Source: Thereva unica
Taxonomy: Eukaryota > Arthropoda > Insecta > Diptera > Therevidae
NCBI GenBank assembly: GCA_949987705.1
Contig: CATLJY010000902.1
Location: 1 to 64,000 of the forward strand
Direction of reading: 5' to 3'
DNA: 64,000 nt
Positions 12,167 through 22,934 of this stretch are shown here, piece after piece. The first letter of the stretch is position 1. Each line of letters begins with the position of its first letter. A model generated the notes under the pieces. That model was not told the DNA's origin. It ran no database searches and saw only the letters and a list, made by a program, of their open reading frames with translations. The position numbers and the translations under genes were made by a program.

Positions 12167-13690
12167 CCTCTGTATAAGCTTTTTTTTTTTGAAAAAGCTA
12201 AAAACAGCTGCAAAATAAAAAAAATGGTAATTTTAGGAATTTTCACTTCATTTTAGTTTCAATAGCTTCATGGCCTACCTATTGTTTGACAAATGTAAAA
12301 TTGTCATTAAATTGAATCATTACATTTAATGAAAATTTCAAATTTACGCAGCTGTCAAACAATAGGTAGGCCATGACGCTATTGAAACTAAAATGATCCA
12401 TGGCGGCCGTCTCAAGAGGGCGGTGTACCACTTTCTTCACAACCACCTCGACATGGGTATCAAATGAAAGGGTATGATAAGTAGAATACAATAAGCAATG
12501 TAGTATACAAAATATATCTTTAGATCCATGGCGGCCGTCTCAAGAGGCCGGATTACCACTTTCTTCACAACCACCTCAACATGGGTATCAAATGAAAGGG
12601 TATGTTAAGTAGAATACAATAAGCAATGCAGTATACAAAATATATCTTTAGATCCATGGCGGCCGTCTCAAGAGGCCGAATTACCACTTTCTTCACAACC
12701 ACCTCGAGATGGGTATCAAATGAAAGGGTATGATAAGTAGAATACAATAAGCAATGTAGTATACAAAATATATCTTTAGATCCATGGCGGCCGTCTCAAA
12801 AGAGCGGGGTACCACTTTCTTCACAACCACCTCGACATGAGTATCAAATGAAAGGGTATGATAAGTAGAATACAATAAGCAATGTAGTATACAAAATATA
12901 TCTTTAGATCCATGGCGGCCGTCTCAAGAGGCCGGATTACCACTTTCTTCACAACCACTTCAACATGGGTATCAAATGAAAGGGTATGTTAAGTACAATA
13001 CAATAAGCAATGTAGTATACAAAATATATCTTTAGATCCATGGCGGCCGTCTCAAGAGGGCGGGGTACCACTTTCTTCACAACCACCTCGACATGGGTAT
13101 CAAATGAAAGGGTATGATAAGTAGAATACAATAAGCAATGTAGTATACAAAATATATCTTTAGATCCATGGCGGCCGTCTCAAGAGGCCGAATTACCACT
13201 TTCTTCACAACCACCTCGACATGGGTATCAAATGAAAGGGTATGTTAAGTAGAATGCAATAAGCAATGTAGTATACAAAATATATCTTTAGATCCATGGC
13301 GGCCGTCGCAAGAGGGCGGGGTACCACTTTCTTCACAACCACCTCGACATGGGTATCAAATGAAATGGTATGATAAGTAGAATACAATAAGCAATGTAGT
13401 ATACAAAATATATCTTTAGATCCATGGCGGCCGTCTCAAGCGGCCGAATTACCACTTTCTTCACAACCACCTCGACATGGGTATCAAATAAAAGGGTATG
13501 ATAAGTAGAATACAATAAGCAATGTAGTAGACTCAATATACCGATTCATGGCGGCCGACGCAAGACCCATGTTCTTTGCGGCATTTCATCTGTGTAAAAT
13601 TCATATCTCGAAAAATATCAAGTCAATGGATGGTTTTTATTGTTTACTATTGACTTATGGGTGCAGCGTAGGCGCACCGGGTCCCAGCTA

Positions 13691-13858
<168 letters not shown>

Positions 13859-13952
13859 TTCAACGTCAAATCGGAGAAAATTTTTCGACCACCCTTCGTT
13901 TTGGCTGAAACTTTTCAGGGACTTTGGGCAACTATTTAAGACTCCACAAAAA

Positions 13953-14015
<63 letters not shown>

Positions 14016-14030
14016 ATATATGTATATAAA
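13859..14030. repeat. Unassigned spacer ending in poly-A and (TA)n
   Basis: About 90 bp without recognised features, then roughly 22 A residues (from about 13949) and a TA run to about 14015. It ends in TATAAAAATGAATC, which resembles the start of some Helitron-like elements but has no matching 3' end that I can find. Confidence 0.6.
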
Positions 14031-14856
14031 AATGAATCATTGTCTTGTATGTAATCGATGTTTGAAAAATTGGCTGTATGAAATGATTGATTGAGTGTGG
14101 TTTATGTTAGAAGACCTCAATAGCAAGGTTTATGTATATAGTTTTCATGATTATGTCTGTTGGTATTTTTGTAATGGCGCTTGAAAAAGAATTGTCGATA
14201 TCCTTATTGGAAATTTTTTCTTCGCATTGAATTGATATGATTTGTACGTGAAATCGGTTTGTTTTATTAAACGAAATAAAAAAAAGGAAAATCGTTCTAA
14301 AAAAGGATTGTAGCAGCGATAGTGGTGTTAAATTATAAATGCATTAACCGAAACGTAACAGTAGTAACGTTAGAGTGCGTTTACATGTTACTCTCATTAA
14401 TACACGGGTCAATATTTAACACTTGGTTAACCGGTTTGTTATCATACTCTCGGGGTACATGGGTCTTGCTTCACCAAGATTAACTTTTTATCTTTAGATG
14501 GGATATCAACGGCTATGGCCGAGTAATGTTTCTTTATCTATAAGGCATTTGTGCATGTGTTAGTTTTTAAGCAAAAATTTTTGTTGAACAAGGTACAATA
14601 CTTCCCTCTCTTGCTATTGACCCAATTTTTATGTTAAAATGGACTTTATTTAGTAGTTTTCGACAAAGGCATATGTGAAAAAGAACAAAAAATATCAAAG
14701 TTGGCGCAGCCGAGCGGTTACTTTAACAATTTTAGTTAGGTTCAGCAAAGAAAATCGATCCAGTTTGAAACGAACGTTGGAAAATCGTTGATGTCAATTA
14801 TCAATATGGTCGTCAGATTTGTTCATAACTTTTACTTGCAATCCACAATGGGAAAT
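14031..14856. other. Unassigned AT-rich DNA; weak LTR-type primer-site match
   Basis: No gene, tandem repeat or clear transposon end is visible. At 14702-14713 the string TTGGCGCAGCCG matches the first bases of the tRNA-Ser primer-binding site used by the errantivirus further right, so this may be a remnant just downstream of an old LTR. I could not find a paired LTR or an internal region. Confidence 0.3.
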
Positions 14857-15378
14857 ATGCTTTTAAACAAAGGGCTGCAAAAATTTTAGATTTGGGGCAA
14901 ATCGTTTGTAAAATTTTTGTAAAATATTAAAAATTCTGAGAAAAATCACTTCCTTATATTGATGGACTATAAGGACGGTCTTAAATACATCGTTCGTGCA
15001 ATTAAATTTATAAATTTTCATTCATTTCAGTAAGCGTTTATATGCCCTGGTAAAAATTAGATATCTACTTTTCGTTTTAAACCTACCAAATGTTTCGTTT
15101 AAATCATACATATTTTTTGTGACAAATCCACAGCGAAGTTCGATAAAACTGAATTTTTGTTTTGGTCTACAGCACCACCTACATGACTATAAACTATAAT
15201 AAAATGAGAAGCATATTAAATATGCATATAAACAAATAAATACTTTATATTATTTCCGCGAAATTTCTTAATGATGTATAGAGCCGACGAAGAGCCATAA
15301 AAACTCAAGAAAACGATTTTTTTGCACTTTTAATTAAATAAATGTTTATGTTCTCCTGAGCATCATTATTAAATAATA

Positions 15379-15966
15379 CTCCCTCTGTCCCATAATATGG
15401 TATACATTTCTGTTTTTATTTTGTCCCAAATTATGGTATACAAAACAAATGAATTCATATTAATTCAATATATTCTATTTAAAATTTATAAAAATTTATA
15501 CATAATTTAATTTTTTTTTCCAAATTTGATATTTTTTCTTAGATTACTAATTTAGAAGTTCAAATTTACATAAAATATGTTTACGTGTTAGGTTGTTCGA
15601 AGTTTCGGGCTATGGCAAGAGCCTCTTCATTACACACTATTGACACTGGTAAGCGTCCTTCACGGCGAAGTTTTTCTTTGTTCATGTGTTGAATTTTGTA
15701 ATTATTGCCCCCCCTTGCCCTCAAAGTAGACTCCATACATTTTTGAAGAGTCTTAACCGGTGTAATTTTGATTTTACCTTTCTTGCTCACTTTTCAACTA
15801 ATTAAGACAAACTGTCAAAATTTGTTTTGAGCATAGCCTACTATTTAAAGTAATTAAATAGAGCACTGTTTTTCAAGATGAAATGATTAAAACCCGTTAA
15901 ATTTATTAAACTTCAATAATCAAAGAATTTTAAAGAAATGTATACCATAATTTGTAACAGAGGGAG
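15379..15966. mobile_element. Stowaway-like TA-flanked MITE
   Basis: A 588-bp insertion in the left palindrome arm, absent from the other copies of module Q. It starts CTCCCTCTGTCCCATAATAT and ends with a diverged inverse ending AACAGAGGGAG. It is flanked by TA on both sides, the Tc1/mariner target. A second internal copy of the terminal motif (CCCAAATTATGGTATAC) follows about 45 bp in. A 69-codon minus-strand frame (15581-15790) has no recognised domain. The terminus resembles that of plant Stowaway MITEs. Confidence 0.75.
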
Positions 15967-16310
15967 TATAATTTAGTAAGAAATATAACCAAAACATGTT
16001 ACACCGAAGTAAAAAAAAAATTGTATTTCACCATTTTGCGGCCGGGGATTGAACTTGGTTCCCCTGGGGTAGGACTCTAGCGCCTTCCCATTACTCCAAA
16101 CACTAACTTGTAGGAATGTGGCAATAAACCTATTTATTCATGCTTACGTAAAAAGTTACATTCCAATGCTAGATATGTATAAAGTTTCGAAGGAAGTAAA
16201 CAACTGAATTATGACAACAGATTTTCTATTATTTATGTGGGTTTTGTATATTTTATGGAAATTGATAATCACAGGTAAAACGAAAAGTAATGTAATATTG
16301 CCATAGATGG

Positions 16311-16952
16311 TAGGGATGTTCATGCAAAATATACATCGATGTTTTATTCGATGTGATACATCGAAACGTTGCATCGATGTTTTACGATGCATCGTATAAA
16401 AACATCGTCGATGCATCGCATAAAACATCGACGTATTATATCGGTTAAAAATACAGGAGCATGCATTAGAAAAATGAGAATCCAAAGTTTTCAATTCAAT
16501 TTATTTTATTAACTTACAAATCCCATTATTTTCTGTCCAAACTTTGCATAAATAAAATTTTATTGACCAGCTTTGCTTGTATTCTGTTGCGTTGTTGATT
16601 CAAAACTTGTGAAGCTTTTGAAAAAAGTCTTTCCGATGGTACTGAGCTGGCTACCAAAGTTAAATATTTATATGCTATCTTGTACAATTTTGGAAATTGC
16701 TGTTTATAGTCTGACCATACTTCTAACGGATTTTCATTAAGCCGACCAACCGGTGTCCTCAAGTAGACAGACAGCTCATCAGAAACACTTTCTTCACTCC
16801 TATTTGATTTCCAGTTTCGGTGAACTAGTTTATGATGATCGCTCCAGAGACTAAAATCAACCGCTGTTTTGTCCGACGAACTATCTGAATCAGATTTTGT
16901 AGTACGCTTTTTCTTCAGGAGATCCTTCCTCATTATATCTTTAATTTTTAAA
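16311..16952 (-). pseudogene. Inverted duplicate of hAT 3' end (C-terminal transposase fragment)
   Basis: The terminal repeat TAGGGATGTTCATGC (16311) is followed by a cluster of CATCGATG-type subterminal motifs, then on the minus strand by the last 135 codons of the transposase (16526-16933). These are identical to the plus-strand gene's C-terminus except one Lys/Glu change. The fragment includes the hATC dimerisation region (SVPSERLFSKASQV). It cannot be a functional gene alone. It stands where the true 5' end of the hAT element should be. Confidence 0.85.
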
Positions 16953-17052
16953 GAACATCCACAAAGCTGTTAATTTAGAATTAATACAAACTAATAATTT
17001 GCAAAAAAAAATTGATTCAGATCTATCAAGCCCAAGCACATCAACAAAGGAA

Positions 17053-18760
17053 ATGGAGGAAGTTATTGAAGAATGCGCCAGCACCAGTACCAGTACCCTA
17101 AATCCAAAGCCATCTACATCAACTGTCACACCAGCGGCTCCAGCAGATCTGATTATCGACAATGACGCAGAATTACCTGCAAAGTGTTCTACTAAGATTC
17201 AGAAATCAATAAAGAATACTTTTGAAGAAATTTACTCATATACTTCTACTACTGGTGACAGAGCGAGAAAAATCAACAATGCTATTTTGTACATGATATG
17301 TAAGGACAATCAGCCTTTTTCCATGGTAGAGAATCAAGGCTTTAAACATCTACTTAAAGTAACTGCTCCTCATTATAAAATACCCAGCAGGGCTACCGTG
17401 ACGCGGTGGATTGATGAGAAGTACGATGCCTTGTCAACATTATTGAAATCAAAGCTTTCCAATGCTGAACATCTCACTTTAACTACTGATATTTGGTCAG
17501 ACATGCAGATGCGCAGCTTTATACCCAACGGCTCATGGTCTAGACACGGAGTTCCAATCAGTAACATTAGGAGTTTATCAACTTGATGAAAGACACACAT
17601 CGGAATATATAGCACAAATGCTGATTAAAACTTGCGACGAATGGCGGTTTGACACACACAAAGTCTCTGCAATTGTTACCGATAATGCCGCGAATATGGT
17701 AAAAGCTGTAGAAATAGCATTTGGAAAAAAGAAGCACATCCCTTGTTTCGCTCATACACTGAATTTAGTTTCTCAAAATATTCTGCACATTCCTGAGTGG
17801 CAAAATATACTGTCGAAAATAAAGGCCATTGTTACCTTCTTTAAACAAAGCTGTGTGGTAAGCGACGCATTGCGAAAGTCAGTGAGCGCTGAAACAAAGT
17901 TAATACAAGACGTTCCTACACGTTGGAACAGTACATATTATATGATTCAAAGATTTTTAGAGCTTAAAAATGCTGTGAGTGAAATATTGATTTACCATAA
18001 AACAGCACCGCCAATGTTGACTGGTTTAGAATTAAACATAGCATCATCGCTTCTTAACATACTACGTCCACTTGAAGCTGCAACTAAAGAAATATCTGGC
18101 GATAAATATTGTACCAGCAGTAAAGTAATTCCTTTAGTCCACTGCATGCTTTCAAAACTCAAGCTTGTGATTGATGAACCATTAGTGATGGAGGTACATA
18201 TACTCGTTCTGAAAGAAATCAATAAGCGGATGGGCGCTATTGAACAAGTTTCAACTTTAGCTATCGCGACGTTATTGGACCCACGGTTAAAAAAACTACA
18301 TTTTGAAGACTCGATGGCTTGTGCAAATGCTGTCCAAAAAATTAAAGATATAATGAGGAAGGATCTCCTGAAGAAAAAGCGTACTACAGAATCTGATTCA
18401 GATAGTTCGTCGGACAAAACAGCGGTTGATTTTAGTCTCTGGAGCGATCATCATAAACTAGTTCACCGAAACTGGAAATCAAATAGGAGTGAAGAAAGTG
18501 TTTCTGATGAGCTGTCTGTCTACTTGAGGACACCGGTTGGTCGGCTTAATGAAAATCCGTTAGAAGTATGGTCAGACTATAAACAGCAATTTCCAAAATT
18601 GTACAAGATAGCATATAAATATTTAACTTTGGTAGCCAGCTCAGTACCATCGGAAAGACTTTTTTCAAAAGCTTCACAAGTTTTGAATCAACAACGCAAC
18701 AGAATACAAGCAAAGCTGGTCAATAAAATTTTATTTATGCAAAGTTTGGACAGAAAATAA
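17053..18760 (+). pseudogene. hAT-family transposase, frameshifted and N-terminally truncated
   Basis: A hAT-superfamily DNA transposase (ZBED/hobo-Ac-Tam3 type). The first ATG in frame is at 17053. Visible motifs are LTTDIWSD (first catalytic Asp region), VTDNAANMV (second Asp), CFAHTLNLV (the CxxH motif) and, at the C-terminus, the hATC block with SERLFSKASQVLNQQRNR. The frame breaks at about 17520: sequence up to DMQMRSF is in one frame and sequence from about 17530 to the stop at 18758-18760 is in another, so one small indel disables it. No BED zinc finger is present at the N-terminus. That part was probably lost at the palindrome breakpoint (about 16952). Intron-less and flanked by only one genuine terminus (3'). 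Confidence 0.9.
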
Positions 18761-18975
18761 TGGGATTTGTAAGTTAATAAAATAAATTGAATTGAAAACT
18801 TTGGATTCTCATTTTTCTAATGCCTGCTCCTGTATTTTTAACCGATATAATACGTCGATGTTTTATGCGATGCATCGACGATGTTTTTATACGATGCATC
18901 GTAAAACATCGATGCAACGTTTCGATGTATCACATCGAATAAAACATCGATGTATATTTTGCATGAACATCCCTA
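18761..18975 (+). mobile_element. hAT 3' terminal region and inverted repeat
   Basis: Downstream of the transposase stop is a cluster of ATCGATGT/ACATCGAT motifs, likely transposase-binding subterminal repeats. It ends in GAACATCCCTA at 18975. The next bases, CCATCTATGGCAATATT, are found uninterrupted at about 10040, which marks the empty target and gives a candidate 8-bp duplication of CCATCTAT. Confidence 0.75.
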
Positions 18976-19189
18976 CCATCTATGGCAATATTACATTACT
19001 CTTCGTTTTACCTGTGATTATCAATTTCCATAAAATATACAAAACACACATAAATAATAGAAAATCTGTTGTCATAATTCAGTTGTTTACTTCCTTCGAA
19101 ACTTTATACATATCTAGCATTGGAATGTAACTTTTTACGTAAGCATGAATAAATAGGTTTATTGCCACATTCCTACAAGTTAGTGTTTG

Positions 19190-19257
19190 GAGTAATGGGA
19201 AGGCGCTAGAGTCCTATCCCAGGGGAACCAAGTTCAATCCCCGGCCGCAAAATGGTG
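19190..19257 (+). repeat. tRNA-like head of module Q (palindrome copy)
   Basis: AATGGGAAGGCGCTAGAGTC followed by AACCAAGTTCAATCCCC resembles the A- and B-box parts of a tRNA. Its inverted partner is at about 16040-16100. It is a retroposon head, not a tRNA gene. Confidence 0.45.
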
Positions 19258-19544
19258 AAATACAATTTTTTTTTTACTTCGGTGTAACATGTTTTGGTTA
19301 TATTTCTTACTAAATTATATTATTTAATAATGATACTCAGGAGAACATAAACATTTATTTAATTAAAAGTGCAAAAAAATCATTTTCTTGAGTTTTTATG
19401 GCTCTTCGGCGGCTCTATACATCATTAAGAAATTTCGCGGAAATAATATAAAGTATTTATTTGTTTATATGCATAGTAGCATAAAACCCGCGTGCCTTGC
19501 AACGCCTTTAAATAAAAACTGTTTATTATGTGCAATGTCTTAAT

Positions 19545-19945
19545 AAAATAAATGGTTAAAAAATTTTTTTAAAAAAAATTCTTTTCATTAACTAAAAAAT
19601 GTACTGAAAAGTAAAAGATAAAAAATATTTTAAAGAAAGCGTGAAATTTCAATTTTAATGAAAAAGTTAATTAAAAGAATGGCGCATTTTTCATCAAAAA
19701 TTGAAAATATAACTGTAAATCGCGTGAGATTTACAATTACCCTCAATTTTTTGCTTTGTTAATTTCAAATTCTAACAAAATTTTTTGATGAAAAATGCGC
19801 CATTCTTTTAATTAACTTTTTCATTAAAATTGAAATTTCACGCTATCTTTAAAATATTTTTTATTTTTTACTTTTCAGTACATTTTTTAGTTAATGAAAA
19901 GAATTTTTTTTAAAAAAATTTTTTAACCATTTATTTTATTTTCTA
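19545..19945. repeat. Foldback with arms of about 160 bp
   Basis: Left arm (about 19547-19705) and right arm (about 19780-19945) are reverse complements with few differences, around a roughly 75-bp A/T-rich centre. The arms include AAGAATGGCGCATTTTTCAT. The structure recurs at 31636-32030 as the start of the second R269 element, so it is probably the terminal structure of that family. Confidence 0.85.
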
Positions 19946-20498
19946 CTTTTTAGTTTATTATATGTATTCCGCCATTTTATGATGGCAATTCTATTAGATT
20001 TAAAAGTACGTCACACAGTTTACTGTATTCATTTGATACCCATGTCGTGGGCTCGGTGGAACATAATTGCAAAACCGGCCGCCATCTCGGAACCGTCTTC
20101 TTGATTTTTTTACAAAAAGGTCAGATTGCATTTAGTACTTATACATGATGAGTTGAACTCAAGTTGAACCCAAGTCTAACTTCATGTAAACGGGAGTCGA
20201 GTTGGGTTAAGGTTGATTGAACTCGACTCAGGTCTGCAACCTGGGTTTAGTTGAAATTACGCCTACGGACATGAGTTCAGTATTTGAGTAGTTGAATTTA
20301 GTTGGCAGCAGCATGTCTGTGTTTATTTGTGATTTTTTGTAACGTGTATTGCTTCTTTATTATCAACTCACCCTTAACTCAACTATTCATCTCATCATTC
20401 ATACACATTAACCACCCGAACTACGAGTGTGTGCAAAATTGGAAGTTGATCGGTTATATTTTCTACTTTTTAGTCTATTATAAGCTTTCCGCAATTTA

Positions 20499-22616
20499 GT
20501 GTTGGCCGCCATTTTGAATTTGGAATGACGCCACATAGCTTATTGTATTCTATGTACCTGTCATATCCTTTCATTTGATACCCATGTCAGAGGGCCGCGG
20601 AGCACAATTTCAAAAATCGGGCGCCATTTTGGAACCGCCATCTTGATATTTTTACAAAATGGCCAGATTGCATTGTCATCCAAACTAAACGTGTATGCAA
20701 AATTTCAGCTCTATCCGAAACCGGGAAGTGGGTCAAATTTAACTTCCAAGATTTGACGACAAACAGTGTAAGTGTTGGCCGCCATTTTGAATTTGGAATG
20801 ACGCCACATAGCTTATTGTGTTCTAACTGTCATATCCTTTCATTTGATACCCATGTCAGAGGGCCGCGGAGCACAATTTCAAAAATCGGGCGCCATTTTG
20901 GAACCGCCATCTTGATATTTTTACAAAATGGCCAGATTGCATTGTCACCCAAACTAAACGTGTATGCAAAATTTCAGCTCTATCCGAAACCGGGAAGTGG
21001 GTCAAATTTAACTTCCAAGATTTGACGACAAACAGTGTAAGTGTTGGCCGCCATTTTGAATTTGGAATGACGCCACATAGCTTATTGTGTTCTACCTGTC
21101 ATATCCTTTCATTTGATACCCATGTCAGAGGGCCGCGGAGCACAATTTCAAAAATCGGGCGCCATTTTGGAACCGCCATCTTGATATTTTTACAAAATGG
21201 CCAGATTGCATTGTCATCCAAACTAAACGTGTATGCAAAATTTCAGCTCTATCTGAAACCGGGAAGTGGGTCAAATTTAACTTCCAAGATTTGACGACAA
21301 ATAGTGTAAGTGCTGGCCGCCATTTTGAATTTGGAATGACGCCACATATCTTATTGTGTTCTAACTGTCATATCCTTTCATTTGATACCCATGTCAGAGG
21401 GCCGCGGAGCACAATTTCAAAAATCGGGCGCCATTTTGGAACCGCCATCTTGATATTTTTACAAAATGGCCAGATTGCATTGTCACCCAAACTAAGCGTG
21501 TATGCAAAATTTCAGCTCTATTCGAAACCGGGAAGTGGGTCAAATTTAACTTCCAAGATTTGACGGCAAACAGTGTAAGTGTTGGCCGCCATTTTGAATT
21601 TGGAATGACGCCACATAGCTTATTGTGTTCTAACTGTCATATCCTTTCATTTGATACCCATGTCAGAGGGCCGCGGAGCACAATTTCAAAAATCGGGCGC
21701 CATTTTGGAACCGCCATCTTGATATTTTTACAAAATGGCCAGATTGCATTGTCACCCAAACTAAACGTGTATGCAAAATTTCAGCTCTATCCGAAACCGG
21801 GAAGTGGGTCAAATTTAACTTCCAAGATTTGACGACAAACAGTGTAAGTGTTGGCCGCCATTTTTAATTTGGAATGACGCCACATAGCTTATTGTGTTCT
21901 ACGTGTCATATCCTTTCATTTGATACCCATGTCAGAGGGCCGCGGGGCACAATTTCAAAAATCGGGCGCCATTTTGGAACCGCCATCTTGATATTTTTAC
22001 AAAATGGCCAGATTGCATTGTCATCCAAACTAAACGTGTATGCAAAATTTCAGCTCTATCCGAAACCGGGAAGTGGGTCAAATTTAACTTCCAAGATTTG
22101 ACGACAAACAGTGGCACAATTTCAAAAATCGGGCGCCATTTTGGAACCGCCATCTTGATATTTTTACAAAATGGCCAGATTGCATTGTCATCCAAACTAA
22201 ACGTGTATGCAAAATTTCAGCTCTATCCGAAACCGGGAAGTGGGTCAAATTTAACTTCCAAGATTTGACGACAAACAGTGGCACAATTTCAAAAATCGGG
22301 CGCCATTTTGGAACCGCCAGCTTAATATTTTTACAAAATGGCCAGAATGCATTGTCATCCAAACTAAACGTGTATGCAAAATTTCAGCTCTATCCGAAAC
22401 CGGGAAGTGGGTCAAATTTAACTTCCAAGACTTGACGACAAACAGTGGCACAATTTCAAAAATCGGGCGCCATTTTGGAACCGCCATCTTGATATTTTTA
22501 CAAAATGGCCAGATTGCATTGTCATCCAAACTAAACGTGTATGCAAAATTTCAGCTCTATCCGAAACCGGGAAGTGGGTCAAATTTAACTTCCAAGATTT
22601 GACGACAAACAGTGTA
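20499..22616 (+). repeat. R269 tandem array with 167-bp sub-array
   Basis: Six units of about 269 bp (starting near 20499, 20769, 21038, 21307, 21576 and 21845) each contain GTTGGCCGCCATTTTGAATT, CATTTGATACCCATGTCAGA and CCGAAACCGGGAAGTGGGTC. Then come about three shorter 167-bp units (22112-22610) that keep only the second part. The 90-codon frames here start at TTG and overlap by four bases in changing frames, so they are not genes. Confidence 0.9.
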
Positions 22617-22628
22617 AGTTAAATAAAA

Positions 22629-22934
22629 GAATTTAAAAAAAAACAAACAAAATAGTCAGCTGTTATTATCCCTAAAAAGGATTTATTATAGTGCATTTTT
22701 TAATATATATGGTAAACAAATTGCTGCGTATATCACCTCTGCTCAACAAATCTGCAAGTTTTGAAGCAGAGATTGGCATGAATATGTCATCAAGGGAAGT
22801 GACATTTTAGGGTATGACGAACGTTCGTTAAGTTTGTTCGCCTATTTATGTAGGTGCAAGAAATTATGAAGCAATCACAAATGAATATTAAGTAAAGTAA
22901 ATTTCGAGTCATTCATTTCTACGTGATTATAAGG
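22629..22934 (-). other. Conserved unique 3' segment of Helitron H1
   Basis: About 300 bp beside the R118 array, shared with H2 (58400-58700), H3 (60075-60270) and H4 (62085-62290). Recognisable by TGCTGCGTATATCACCTCTG and ATGTCATCAAG. No gene is seen. Confidence 0.7.

Larger units (their letters stand above)
9448..12199 (-). mobile_element. Helitron-like element S inserted in G
   Basis: Read on the minus strand, its 3' end is CTAG (9448-9451). This is preceded by an imperfect 8-bp-stem hairpin, seen on the plus strand as GTGCCTAG-AGA-CTAGCCAC, which is Helitron-like. The other end carries GACGGACA repeats and a poly-T/poly-A inverted stretch. A second partial copy lies at 59428-59977 and a diverged scrap at about 31466-31600. 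Inside S are tRNA-like SINE heads and one copy of module Q. No coding gene is seen. The 5' boundary is approximate, and the Helitron assignment is weaker than for A-G. Confidence 0.5.
14857..16952. repeat. Left arm of the hAT-centred palindrome
   Basis: From the outside inward this arm holds module Q (with a MITE), a hAT flank, the hAT 3' terminal repeat and the last part of the transposase gene in reverse. The whole is the reverse complement of 18337-19475 continued at 31044-31420. The arms differ by scattered substitutions (for example CTGAGCATC against CTGAGTATC) and by arm-specific insertions. The inner breakpoint is about 16952, where TAATTTTT gives way to unrelated sequence. Confidence 0.8.
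18337..19475. repeat. Right arm of the hAT-centred palindrome
   Basis: Reverse-complement partner of 14857-16952. It continues after the Helitron H1 insertion at 31044-31443 and reaches sequence (AAATTTAGTTAATAAAAA) that matches the module Q copy at 11268 but lies beyond the left arm. Confidence 0.8.
19543..22628 (+). mobile_element. R269 composite repeat element, copy 1
   Basis: An insertion inside H1. Sequence before it (GTTTATTATGTGCAATGTCT) and after it (CAAACAAAATAGTCAGCTG) joins up in H3 and H4 without it. It consists of a foldback (19545-19945), about 550 bp of unique sequence, and an array of 269-bp and 167-bp repeats, ending GTGTAAGTTAAATAAAAGAA. A second copy lies at 31636-43820. 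Its transposition class is not known to me. Confidence 0.65.

Noticed and set aside
14690..14730. Second errantivirus based on the TTGGCGCAGCCG match
   Set aside because: Only 12 bases match the tRNA-Ser site, with no LTR pair or gag/pol nearby. Kept only as a low-confidence remark.
16156..16494. 112-codon frames at both hAT ends
   Set aside because: They are mirror images in the inverted terminal regions, made of CATCGATG repeats, and begin without a convincing start. They are terminal DNA, not genes.
20753..22101. Chain of 90-codon plus-strand frames overlapping by four bases
   Set aside because: The starts are TTG and the four-base overlap is forced by a 269-bp unit. This looks like coupled bacterial genes but is an array artefact in animal DNA.
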